Below are positions 18,977 through 26,187 of a stretch of 48,188 bases of DNA, piece after piece. The notes below the pieces were generated by a model. It did not search any database. It was not told the DNA's origin and was given only the letters and a program-made list of their open reading frames with translations. The stretch's first letter is position 1. Every line of letters begins with the position of its first letter. The DNA is from Myxococcales bacterium. GTDB lineage: Bacteria; Myxococcota_A; Polyangia; Polyangiales; Houyiibacteriaceae. The stretch lies in NCBI GenBank assembly GCA_020430775.1, contig JAGQJE010000227.1, positions 1 to 48,188 of the forward strand. Direction: 5' to 3'. Position numbers and translations under genes: made by a program.

Positions 18977-19783
18977 TCAGTGGTCGCCGAGGCGGACGAC
19001 GATCGCGCCCTGGCCGCCGCAGCGGGCCGGGGCGGTGGTGGCGGCGAGCACCTGGTGCCCGACGCGGCGCCGCAGGGCGTCGAGCACCTCGTCGGCGAGC
19101 ACGCCGCGACCGTCCTCGCTGTGCAGCCCCTTGCCGTGGATGATCAGCACGGTCCGCGTCCCTCGGCGGCGCTCGGTCCGGATGAACGAGACCACCGCGT
19201 CGGCGGCCTCGCGGGCCGTCATGCCGTGCAGATCGAGCCTCGGCAGCGCGTGGGTCGCGCCGTCTCGGAGCGCGCGCAGGTGGCTCCGGTGGGCGCCGCG
19301 ACGGAGCAGCGACACGCCGTCTTCTCCGCGCTCGAGGTCGAAGTGTGCCGCCTCGGCGACGAGGTGCTGGAGCTGCACGCGGGCGGACTGGTCCGCGGCG
19401 GCGCTCGCCGCGGGATCCCGGGCCGGGCGCGCGTCGAGTGAAACCGGGCGCCGGGCCGTCCGCTTCGCGGCGAGCGGCCGCACGCCGCCGAACGCCTGCT
19501 GGAACGCGACCCGGTCCTCGTACGAGTAGCTCGCGAGGGGCGCCTCCGGCTGCTCCGGCCGGGGCGTCGTTGCGGGTGGGCGCCCACGCACGACGCCCCG
19601 CGGGTCGGGGAGGCGCCGCGCGGGCTTCGGCGCGGGCGCGGCGGGCTGAGCCTTGGGCCTCGCGGGCTTGGCGTCCTTCAGCGAGTCCGCGAAGGGCCGG
19701 TTGCCGAAGCCGGCCGGCGCCTTCTCCGGCGGCCGGACCGACCCGGGCGGCGGCCGCCACCCTCCCTTGCCCTTGCGCGACAT
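18977..19783 (-). CDS. Smr-domain protein with long disordered N-terminus
   Basis: 268 residues. Residues 1 to ~150 are basic, rich in Pro and Ala and probably unstructured. The C-terminal ~85 residues are a Smr domain, with LDLHGMTAREA and HGKGLHSEDG matching the family's LDLHG and HGxG motifs. Stand-alone Smr proteins (YdaL/MutS2-C type) act as nucleases or RNA-cleavage factors, including at collided ribosomes; the exact role here is unknown. It is convergent with cysQ (62 bases between stops) and divergent from the CPXCG gene (100 bases between starts). Confidence 0.9.
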   Translation of the reverse strand: MSRKGKGGWRPPPGSVRPPEKAPAGFGNRPFADSLKDAKPARPKAQPAAPAPKPARRLPDPRGVVRGRPPATTPRPEQPEAPLASYSYEDRVAFQQAFGGVRPLAAKRTARRPVSLDARPARDPAASAAADQSARVQLQHLVAEAAHFDLERGEDGVSLLRRGAHRSHLRALRDGATHALPRLDLHGMTAREAADAVVSFIRTERRRGTRTVLIIHGKGLHSEDGRGVLADEVLDALRRRVGHQVLAATTAPARCGGQGAIVVRLGDH

Positions 19784-19883
19784 CCCCGCAGCCTACCACC
19801 CCGCACGAGCGCCGCGCCCGCTCAGCCGGCCCCCGCCGGCACCAGCCGGCCCCAATCGCCCCGCGACGGGGTATGATTCCGAC

Positions 19884-20063
19884 ATGGACGACACGGTCAC
19901 CGTCTACTGCCCCTACTGCGGCGCAGCGACCGAGCTCTACGTCGACCCGGAGACCACGGGCGCCTTCGTCGAGGACTGCGCCCTCTGCTGCAACCCCTGG
20001 CGCGTCGAAGCCTCCCGCGACGAAGAAGGCAACCTCACCGCTCACGTCGAACGCGCCCAGTAA
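19884..20063 (+). CDS. CPXCG-motif cysteine-rich small protein
   Basis: 59 residues from ATG 19884. Two cysteine pairs, CPYCG near residues 9-13 and CALCC near 32-36, probably bind one zinc ion. The acidic remainder (ELYVDPETTGAFVEDC, RVEASRDEEGN) fits the widespread CPXCG/Cys-rich family of unknown function. A G-rich stretch lies about ten bases upstream. Followed by the remnant of an RNase-J-like gene. Confidence 0.85.
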   Translation: MDDTVTVYCPYCGAATELYVDPETTGAFVEDCALCCNPWRVEASRDEEGNLTAHVERAQ

Positions 20064-20205
20064 GACGCCCCGGGTGACCGAGAGTGACGGGCACCGACGA
20101 CGGATGAACAAGGGGCGCTCGATCAGCACGGGCCACAGACTCTCGCGCACCGCGCAGGACCGAAGGCGTCGTGCGTTTCGAGTGGCGCGGGCCTGGGCGC
20201 GACGC

Positions 20206-20394
20206 TGGGGGCTCTCCGCCCACGCTGACTACGCGGAGATGCTCGAGTGGCTCCGCGCCGGAGACCTCGAACCAAAGCGATGCTTCGTAACCCATGGGGA
20301 GCCCGCCGCGGCGGACGCTCTCCGTCGCCGTCTGCGAGACACGTTTGGTTGGGACGCCGTGGTACCTGACTACAACACCACATGGACGCTCTAG
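20206..20394 (+). pseudogene. C-terminal remnant of an MBL-fold/beta-CASP RNA exonuclease (RMMBL domain)
   Basis: The last ~62 codons before TAG 20392-20394 read GLSAHADYAEMLEWL...CFVTHGEPAAADALRRR...VVPDYNTTWTL. This matches the RMMBL C-terminus of bacterial MBL-fold exonucleases of the YSH1/CPSF type, in which SAHAD supplies a metal-binding His and VxHGEP is conserved. The catalytic beta-lactamase and beta-CASP parts (about 400 residues) are missing: the in-frame sequence upstream has no HxHxDH and turns into unrelated Arg-rich codons. The gene's own terminator is still in place. It is therefore a deletion remnant. The rest of 20064-20461 shows no other gene. Confidence 0.75.
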
Positions 20395-20420
20395 GCTCGC
20401 TCCGGGAGCCGGCGTTTTTT
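20394..20420 (+). terminator. Intrinsic terminator after the exonuclease remnant
   Basis: GGCTC (20394-20398) pairs with GAGCC (20406-20410) across a 7-base loop, followed by GGCG and six T (20415-20420). It begins on the last base of the remnant's stop codon, so it is probably the original terminator of the lost gene. Confidence 0.65.
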
Positions 20421-20461
20421 GTGACACGCTGAAGGACCACCACCCCGACGAGGTGAACGCT

Positions 20462-21247
20462 GTGCCCTCTGATCCGATGCGCTCTGACCCGCCCCTCGCG
20501 TACTACGACCGCGCGTTCCTCGAGAGCGACGATGGCCGGCCGCTTCGCATCCTCGCGGAGTACCTGGATCCGCTGCAGCGCTTTCGGCGCGAGCGCGTCC
20601 ACGACACGGTCGTCTTCTTCGGCTCGGCGCGGCTGCGGCAGGACGGGCCGCTCGGGCGGTATTACGACGAGGCGCGCGAGCTCGCCCGCCAGCTCACGGA
20701 GTGGGCGCGCGCGCTCCCCTGCGACGCGGACCGCTTCCTCGTGTGCACCGGCGGCGGCGGCGCCATCATGGAGGCGGCGAACCGCGGCGCGGCCGACGCG
20801 GGGGGGCGCACGATCGGCCTGAACATCGGCCTGCCGCACGAGCAGCGCCCTAACCCGTACATCACCCCCGCGCTCCAGCTCGAGTTCCACTACTTCTTCA
20901 TGCGCAAGCTGTGGTTCGCGTACCTCGCGCGGGCGATGGTGGCGTTCCCAGGCGGCTTCGGGACGCTCGACGAGGTCTTCGAGCTGCTGACGCTCGCCCA
21001 GACGAAGAAGCTCGACCGGCCGCTGCCCGTCCTGCTCTACGGGCGCAGCTACTGGGAGGAGATCGTCGACTTCGAGGCGCTCGCCCGCCACGGGATGATC
21101 AGCCCGCGCGATCTCGCGCTCTTCCGCTACGTCGACACGCCGGCAGAAGCGATGGCGGTCTTGAAGGAAGCGCTGAGCGCGGAGATGCGGGGCACGACGC
21201 CCGACATCGCCCGCACGAACCGCCCCGGGTGCGGGGGCGAGCCCTAG
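20462..21247 (+). CDS. LOG-family protein (nucleotide 5'-monophosphate nucleosidase / phosphoribohydrolase-like)
   Basis: 261 residues from GTG 20462, with GAGG about 8 bases upstream; ATG 20477 is possible but has no Shine-Dalgarno. Motifs: CTGGGGAIMEAANRGA and PGGFGTLDE, the nucleotide-binding and catalytic signature of LOG proteins, often mislabelled 'lysine decarboxylase'. LOG enzymes release the base from nucleoside monophosphates; the related PpnN uses AMP, GMP or IMP and responds to (p)ppGpp. An N-terminal extension of about 45 residues makes it longer than plant LOG. It lies just after an intrinsic terminator and 67 bases before the DUF2760 gene. Confidence 0.9.
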   Translation: MPSDPMRSDPPLAYYDRAFLESDDGRPLRILAEYLDPLQRFRRERVHDTVVFFGSARLRQDGPLGRYYDEARELARQLTEWARALPCDADRFLVCTGGGGAIMEAANRGAADAGGRTIGLNIGLPHEQRPNPYITPALQLEFHYFFMRKLWFAYLARAMVAFPGGFGTLDEVFELLTLAQTKKLDRPLPVLLYGRSYWEEIVDFEALARHGMISPRDLALFRYVDTPAEAMAVLKEALSAEMRGTTPDIARTNRPGCGGEP

Positions 21248-21314
21248 GTACAGCGAGCCGGTGGGCTGTGCTAGGACCCGTGCGGCCCCGGTGGTGGCCT
21301 GACACGGAGCGCTT

Positions 21315-21899
21315 GTGGCCAACTCGAATCCTTCGATCTTCGCACGGTTCTTCCTCGCGATCGCCGCGTACTTTCGGGTGCTCTTCGACGGAGACTTCGC
21401 CGCGTCGGTCGTGAAGCTGCGGGCCGGCGCCCTGCCCGCCGACGCGTCGCCCGGCGCCGCCTCCGAGCGCGGCGTGCCCCCCGAGCCGCCTTCTGCGCCG
21501 GAGCCCCGCGTCGAGCGCGCGCCCGCCGACGCCGCGATGCAGCTCCTCGGGCTGCTCCAACGCGAAGGGCGCTTCATCGACTTTCTGCGCGAGGACGTGA
21601 GCGCCTACCCGGACGCCGACATCGGCGCCGCCGCTCGCGTCGTGCACGAGGGCTGCAAGCGCGCCATCGACGAGCACTTCACGCTCGAGCCGGTACGCGC
21701 CGAGGCAGAGGGCAGCCGCGTCACGCTCGATCGCGGCTTCGACGCGCGCGCGATCCAGCTCACGGGCCAGGTCGCCGGTGAGCCGCCGTTCACGGGCACG
21801 CTCCAACACCGCGGCTGGCGGGTGCGCGAGGCCAAGCTGCCGAAGCTCACCGAGACGCACGACGTGACCGTGCTCGCCCCGGCCGAGGTCGAGCTGTGA
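21315..21899 (+). CDS. DUF2760-family protein, partner of Hsp70-like chaperone
   Basis: 194 residues; GTG 21315 with GGAG five bases upstream. The N-terminus is mildly hydrophobic (FARFFLAIAAYFRVLF), then comes a Pro/Ala-rich linker (about 42-72), then the conserved domain AMQLLGLLQREGRFIDFLRED...VVHEGCKRAID and a beta-rich end with HRGWRV and KLPKLTE. I recognise this as DUF2760, typically encoded beside a non-canonical Hsp70. Function is unknown; gene order suggests a cofactor or client-recruiting partner. It overlaps the Hsp70 start by 4 bases (GTGA). Confidence 0.85.
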   Translation: MANSNPSIFARFFLAIAAYFRVLFDGDFAASVVKLRAGALPADASPGAASERGVPPEPPSAPEPRVERAPADAAMQLLGLLQREGRFIDFLREDVSAYPDADIGAAARVVHEGCKRAIDEHFTLEPVRAEAEGSRVTLDRGFDARAIQLTGQVAGEPPFTGTLQHRGWRVREAKLPKLTETHDVTVLAPAEVEL

Positions 21900-23770
21900 G
21901 CCGGGACCCCGCGAGCCCGGCGCGCTTTGCGGTCGGCATCGACCTCGGCACGACCCACTGCGCGCTCTCGGTCGTCGACGTCGAGGCGAGCGACGGCGAG
22001 GACGTCGCGATCACCGCCGAGCCGATCCCGCAGACCGTCTCCCCCGGCGAGGTGCAGACCCTGCCGCTGCTCCCGTCGTTCGTCTACCTCCCGCACGCGA
22101 ACGAGCTGGAGCCGGGCGCGACCGCCCTGCCCTGGAGCGCGACGCCGGCGCAGCTCGTCGGCGAGCTGGCGCGCGCCCGCGGAGCCCAGACCCCGACGCG
22201 CCTCGTGTCGAGCGCGAAGAGCTGGCTCTGCCACCCGGGCGCCGACCGCCGGGCGCCGATCCTCCCCCCGGGCGCGCCGGAGGACGTCGCGTGCATCTCG
22301 CCGCTCGACGCCTCGGTGTTCTACCTGCGCCACCTGCGCGCCGCGTTCGACGACGCTCGGCCCGACACACCGCTCCACACCCAGGACGTGACGATCACGG
22401 TGCCGGCGTCCTTCGACCCGGCGGCCCGCGAGCTCACCGCCGAGGCCGCCCGCCTCGCCGGCATCGAGCAGTTCACGCTCCTCGAGGAGCCGCAGGCTGC
22501 CGTCTATAGCTGGATCGCGAGCCAGGCGAAGTGGCGCGACGCGCTGCACGTCAACGACGTCCTGCTCGTCGTCGACGTGGGCGGCGGCACGACCGACCTG
22601 TCGCTCATCGCCGTGCGAGACCGCGAGGGCGACCTCGAGCTGCACCGGGTCGCCGTCGGCGAGCACATCCTGCTCGGCGGCGACAACATGGACCTCGCGC
22701 TCGCGCACGTCGTGAAGGCGAAGCTCGCGGCGGAGGGCAAGCGCCTCGACCTGTGGCAGCTACGCGCGCTGACCTACGCATGCCGCGTCGCGAAGGAGAC
22801 GCTCCTCGCGGCGGACGACGACGGGCGTGACGCGGTCGACGCCGTCCCGATCGTCGTCCCGAGCCGGGGGAGCAAGCTGATCGGCGGCTCGCTGCGGACG
22901 GAGCTCACGCTCGACGAGGTGCGGCAGGTCATCCTCGAGGGCTTCGTCCCCGTCGTCGACGCGGGCGCGCGGCCCGCCACCCGCGCCCGCGGCGCGCTGA
23001 CCGAGCTCGGCCTGCCCTACGCCCAGGACGCCGCGGTCACGCGCCACCTCGCCGCGTTCCTCGGCCGCCAGGTCGACGCGACCGCCGGCCTCGAGGATTT
23101 CGACAGCGCGCAGCCCGAGGGCGCGACCTACCTTCACCCGACGGCCGTGCTCTTCAACGGGGGCGTGCTCAAGGCCCCCGCCCTCGCGTCGCGGCTGCTC
23201 GAGGTGCTCGGCGGCTGGGCCGAGGCCGAGGGCGGTGAGCCGCCACGCCTGCTCGAAGGCGCCGACCTCGACCGCGCGGTGGCGCGCGGCGCGGCCTATT
23301 ACGGCTACGTCCGCGCGGGCGGCGGAGTGCGCATCCGCGGCGGGCTGGCCCAGTCGTACTACGTCGGCGTCGAGTCGGCGATGCCGGCCGTCCCGGGGCT
23401 CGAGCCGCCCGTGACCGCGCTCTGCGTCGCCCCCTTCGGCATGGAGGAGGGCACGGAGGCCGCACCCGCGCCGCACCCGCTCGGCCTCGTCGTCGGGGAG
23501 CCGGTCCGCTTTCGCTTCTTCGGCTCGCCGACGCGCCGCGACGACGAGGTCGGCGTGACGCTCGAAGACTGGAGCGACGACGAGCTGATCGAGCTCGGCG
23601 CGATCGAGGCGACGCTGCCCGAGGACGGCCACGCCCGAGGCGAGGTCGTGCCGGTCCTGCTGCGCTCGGCCGTCACCGAGGTCGGGACGCTCGAGCTGAC
23701 CGCGCTCCCGGTCAGCGGCGACGGCAAACGCGAGTGGAAGGTCTCCCTCGACGTCCGCGACAAGGGCTGA
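21896..23770 (+). CDS. Hsp70-family protein (non-canonical DnaK-like)
   Basis: 624 residues from GTG 21896, overlapping the DUF2760 stop. The actin-like ATPase elements are intact: phosphate-1 GIDLGTTHCALSVVD, connect-1 region TVPASFDPAARE, phosphate-2 VVDVGGGTTDLSLI and adenosine motif LFNGGVLKAPAL. The C-terminal region is short compared with DnaK and has no GGxM-rich tail, so it is a specialised Hsp70 rather than the housekeeping one. In other bacteria a third gene, a DUF3731-type Hsp70, often follows; here it is absent and a short Hsp70-like relic lies at 26106-26167 beyond a Schlafen-like cassette. Confidence 0.93.
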   Translation: MSRDPASPARFAVGIDLGTTHCALSVVDVEASDGEDVAITAEPIPQTVSPGEVQTLPLLPSFVYLPHANELEPGATALPWSATPAQLVGELARARGAQTPTRLVSSAKSWLCHPGADRRAPILPPGAPEDVACISPLDASVFYLRHLRAAFDDARPDTPLHTQDVTITVPASFDPAARELTAEAARLAGIEQFTLLEEPQAAVYSWIASQAKWRDALHVNDVLLVVDVGGGTTDLSLIAVRDREGDLELHRVAVGEHILLGGDNMDLALAHVVKAKLAAEGKRLDLWQLRALTYACRVAKETLLAADDDGRDAVDAVPIVVPSRGSKLIGGSLRTELTLDEVRQVILEGFVPVVDAGARPATRARGALTELGLPYAQDAAVTRHLAAFLGRQVDATAGLEDFDSAQPEGATYLHPTAVLFNGGVLKAPALASRLLEVLGGWAEAEGGEPPRLLEGADLDRAVARGAAYYGYVRAGGGVRIRGGLAQSYYVGVESAMPAVPGLEPPVTALCVAPFGMEEGTEAAPAPHPLGLVVGEPVRFRFFGSPTRRDDEVGVTLEDWSDDELIELGAIEATLPEDGHARGEVVPVLLRSAVTEVGTLELTALPVSGDGKREWKVSLDVRDKG

Positions 23771-23822
23771 GCGCGGTCGCGATCGGCAGGACGAGCCGCG
23801 GACACGGCGCGGTTTCGAACGC

Positions 23823-25610
23823 TTACCCGTCACGCCCCGTGTCGGCGGCCTCTGAAGCGGTGCTGACGTAGACGTAGTAGAAACCGGGACCACGGCGGCT
23901 TCTCCGTGAGGGCCGGAGGTGGCCTTGTGCTTCGAGCCGTTTGAGCACGCCGCCGACGTTCGTGCTGCTGGCGTGCACCATGCTCCCGAGCTCCGTCGTG
24001 CTCACTCTTCCTCGAGCGCGAGCGTAGGACAGGGCCAGCTCTTCGCGATTGGGGAGCCGTGCGCGCCGGCCCTGGCGGCTATCGCTCGTGTGGAGCCGCG
24101 CGACGGCGTGCGCGGTAAGCACCCAGGCCGGCTCTGCTTCGGCCGGAACGCCCCGCACGCGCTCGAGAACGGGCGCGCCGGCGAGCTGGGCTCGACCGAG
24201 CTTGACGATCGCTCCCCTCGCTTCCCCGACGGACAGTTGCAGCAGCGGAGACGCGCAGATGACGTCCAACCAGCCGTGGCGGACCAGATGACGCAAAAGT
24301 AGTAGCGAGTTCAGGTCCCGGCTCTCCTCTCGGGGCTCCAGCTCCGCGAGCCACGCCATCCAGGCTTCGTCGAGGTCGTCACCCACGAGCGACACGCGAA
24401 CGCTGGGTCCATCGATCTCCTGAATCTCCGGCGGGCCGTGACCTACTCGGATCATCTCGGCCACCATCCGGTCGACGCCGATGCCCTCTCGCTCCGCGAT
24501 CCTGAGGTCGGCGAGGAGTTGCGTCAGCGCGCGGTTTCGGGACTTCGACGGGTGCGTGATGATGTTCGCTGGCGTGACGCCTCCGCAGAAACCGCCAGGA
24601 CTGGTCACCCTCAACGTCTGGCCGACATGTTCGACGAGGGTCGGTTCGGGCGAGTTCCAGTCGCGGTGCGCCACGCCGTTCACGATCGCCTCGCGAGCGG
24701 CAAGCGCGGGGATCTGCCGAACCCGCCCCGCCACCAAGCCCTGCGGCAAGTGGCGTATCGCGTTGTTCGCGTCCACGTGGGTGAAGACCTCTGCGAGCTC
24801 CTCCAAGAGCGACCGCCCGATCCGGCGCACGCGCTGCGTGCTGTCGCCTCCGGCATGGTCACGGCGCACGTAGTCGAGGCACGGTTGCTCGCGTCCGACG
24901 AACGCGAGGGCCCCCGCGTGAGTCAGCTTGTCGCCGCCGGTCATCGCGCCAAGTCGCCGGAGGAGCTGAGCGTCCGGCGCGGTCGCCAGCTCCGCGGCGA
25001 GCGGCTCGTCGGAGGCGAGGAGGAAGTCGCGCGCCTGAGCGACGGCGGCGGGCCGGAGCGACTCGAGCCCCACCGCAGACTCCTGCAACGACCAATCGTA
25101 CTGCGCATGGCTGAGCTGACGGGCGTGCCAGGTGCTCGCGTCGATCTCTTCGCAACTCGCACCGACCCGCCATCGGATCTTGCCCCGCCACCGGATAGGC
25201 TCGAGTGCCGTCGGTGCGACGATGACGAGGAGCCGCGTCGCGGCCACGGTGGTCGGCTGGACGTCGACCGTAAGCTTCCCTTCGGTCAGCTCGTAGATCC
25301 TGCGGCGCAACCACTCCGCGTCGAGCGCGGTCCCGATCAGCTCACCGGTCTTCGTCACTCCCACGAGGAGAGCGCCTCCGCCGGGCGTGTTGGCCATACA
25401 CGCCGCCGCCTCGGCCAGGCCCCGTGCAGCAACCTCGTTCTGGGGCAAGCCAGGGCCGACCGCGCCCGTCTTGTCACGGCGACCATGCTCCTCCTTGAGG
25501 TCGAGGATCTGCGTCTCGACGTCCTCGGCGACCGGTTCGCCGGCCTGCAGCATCTCGAGGACGCGGGCGACTTCTCCGCGAACGCGATCCGAGCTGAAAA
25601 TTATGGCCAT
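23823..25610 (-). CDS. AlbA_2/Schlafen-like ATP-binding protein with C-terminal winged helix
   Basis: 595 residues from ATG 25608-25610. The N-terminal AlbA_2 (Schlafen-like) domain (about 30-155) has LDLKEEHG and ANTPGGGALLVGV. The central part carries REAIVNGVAHRDW (306-318), the signature of the HATPase_c_4 module commonly joined to AlbA_2. The last ~70 residues form a winged-helix-like segment (STTELGSMVHASSTNVGGVLKRLEAQGHL) followed by a basic tail. Proteins of this layout are annotated as transcriptional regulators or DNA-binding ATPases; some Schlafen-domain proteins are nucleic-acid nucleases and take part in phage defence. No adjacent restriction or toxin gene decides between these. 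Codons are less G/C-biased than in flanking genes by eye. It is convergent with the Hsp70 gene (52 bases). Confidence 0.88.
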   Translation of the reverse strand: MAIIFSSDRVRGEVARVLEMLQAGEPVAEDVETQILDLKEEHGRRDKTGAVGPGLPQNEVAARGLAEAAACMANTPGGGALLVGVTKTGELIGTALDAEWLRRRIYELTEGKLTVDVQPTTVAATRLLVIVAPTALEPIRWRGKIRWRVGASCEEIDASTWHARQLSHAQYDWSLQESAVGLESLRPAAVAQARDFLLASDEPLAAELATAPDAQLLRRLGAMTGGDKLTHAGALAFVGREQPCLDYVRRDHAGGDSTQRVRRIGRSLLEELAEVFTHVDANNAIRHLPQGLVAGRVRQIPALAAREAIVNGVAHRDWNSPEPTLVEHVGQTLRVTSPGGFCGGVTPANIITHPSKSRNRALTQLLADLRIAEREGIGVDRMVAEMIRVGHGPPEIQEIDGPSVRVSLVGDDLDEAWMAWLAELEPREESRDLNSLLLLRHLVRHGWLDVICASPLLQLSVGEARGAIVKLGRAQLAGAPVLERVRGVPAEAEPAWVLTAHAVARLHTSDSRQGRRARLPNREELALSYARARGRVSTTELGSMVHASSTNVGGVLKRLEAQGHLRPSRRSRRGPGFYYVYVSTASEAADTGRDG

Positions 25611-25700
25611 TGGCCACTTAGGATATCCTGCATAGCTTTATTGCCTATAAAAATATGGAAAACCGTCTGCGCGAGAGCAAAGCATACTTTTATCGGTACA
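25600..25700. promoter_or_regulatory. AT-rich divergent promoter/operator patch with palindromes
   Basis: This is the most AT-rich 100 bases in the window. It contains TGGCCATTGGCCA (25604-25616) over the Schlafen-like start codon, the perfect palindrome AGGATATCCT at 25620-25629, and TATAAAAATATGG at about 25646-25658. It lies directly upstream of the Schlafen-like gene and about 145 bases before the small plus-strand gene, so it could serve both. The wHTH of the Schlafen-like protein might bind it. No transcription start can be fixed from sequence alone. Confidence 0.45.
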
Positions 25701-25842
25701 GCACCGGTGGATGCTGCGGCTCGCAGACGTTCAGACGTTTCGGAGCGCGTGCAACGGCCTCGCTCTGAGCTTCGATCGCGTCGTGGTCGAGCACGTTGCC
25801 CGATGGGTCGGGTCGCCCGCGTGATGATACGCTCTTGCTGTC

Positions 25843-26073
25843 ATGGCGCGATCGCGGGCAGCGAGGCGGAGCAGTGTACCTGCTCTCGGAGCGCGCGTTC
25901 GGATGCGTTTCGGCGCAGAGGACGTGATCGCCGAAGTAATCGAGCAGCGGGGACCACTCGGCGTAGACGGTCGTGAACTCATTCGCGTGCGCTTTCGGTT
26001 TACTGACGCCAGCGAGGCCATCGAGACCGAGGTTCCCGTAGACGAGGTCACTCTCGTCAATTCCGCTGCCTGA
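25843..26073 (+). CDS. Small basic beta-barrel (SH3-like) hypothetical protein
   Basis: 76 residues from ATG 25843. A basic N-terminus (MARSRAARRS) precedes alternating hydrophobic/charged segments (ARVRMRFG, DVIAEVIEQRGPLG, ELIRVRFRF, EVPVDEVTLV) that predict four or five beta strands, as in small SH3- or Tudor-like barrels. No Shine-Dalgarno is evident. The composition is protein-like and acidic in its second half, and the opposite frame is less convincing. It sits in the same accessory segment as the Schlafen-like gene and might be its partner; function unknown. Confidence 0.6.
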   Translation: MARSRAARRSSVPALGARVRMRFGAEDVIAEVIEQRGPLGVDGRELIRVRFRFTDASEAIETEVPVDEVTLVNSAA

Positions 26074-26105
26074 GGCGCGGCACACGCCTCGCACCGGGCT
26101 CGAAC

Positions 26106-26167
26106 GCGCTCGGTAGTCACCGGCTGTCGGGACGCTAGAGCTGACCGCGCTCCCCGTGAGCGGCGGC
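26106..26167 (+). pseudogene. Relic of an Hsp70-family gene 3' region
   Basis: These 62 bases align to 23662-23722 inside the intact Hsp70 gene with about nine mismatches and one gap. In the matching frame the relic encodes TLELTALPVSGG, against TLELTALPVSGD in the gene, with synonymous third-position changes (CTC/CTA, CCG/CCC, GTC/GTG). Synonymous differences imply it once evolved as coding sequence, so it is probably the last piece of a second Hsp70 gene rather than a recent duplication. No open frame remains around it. Confidence 0.65.
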
Positions 26168-26187
26168 CGACCTGCGCCGCGGGGCGG

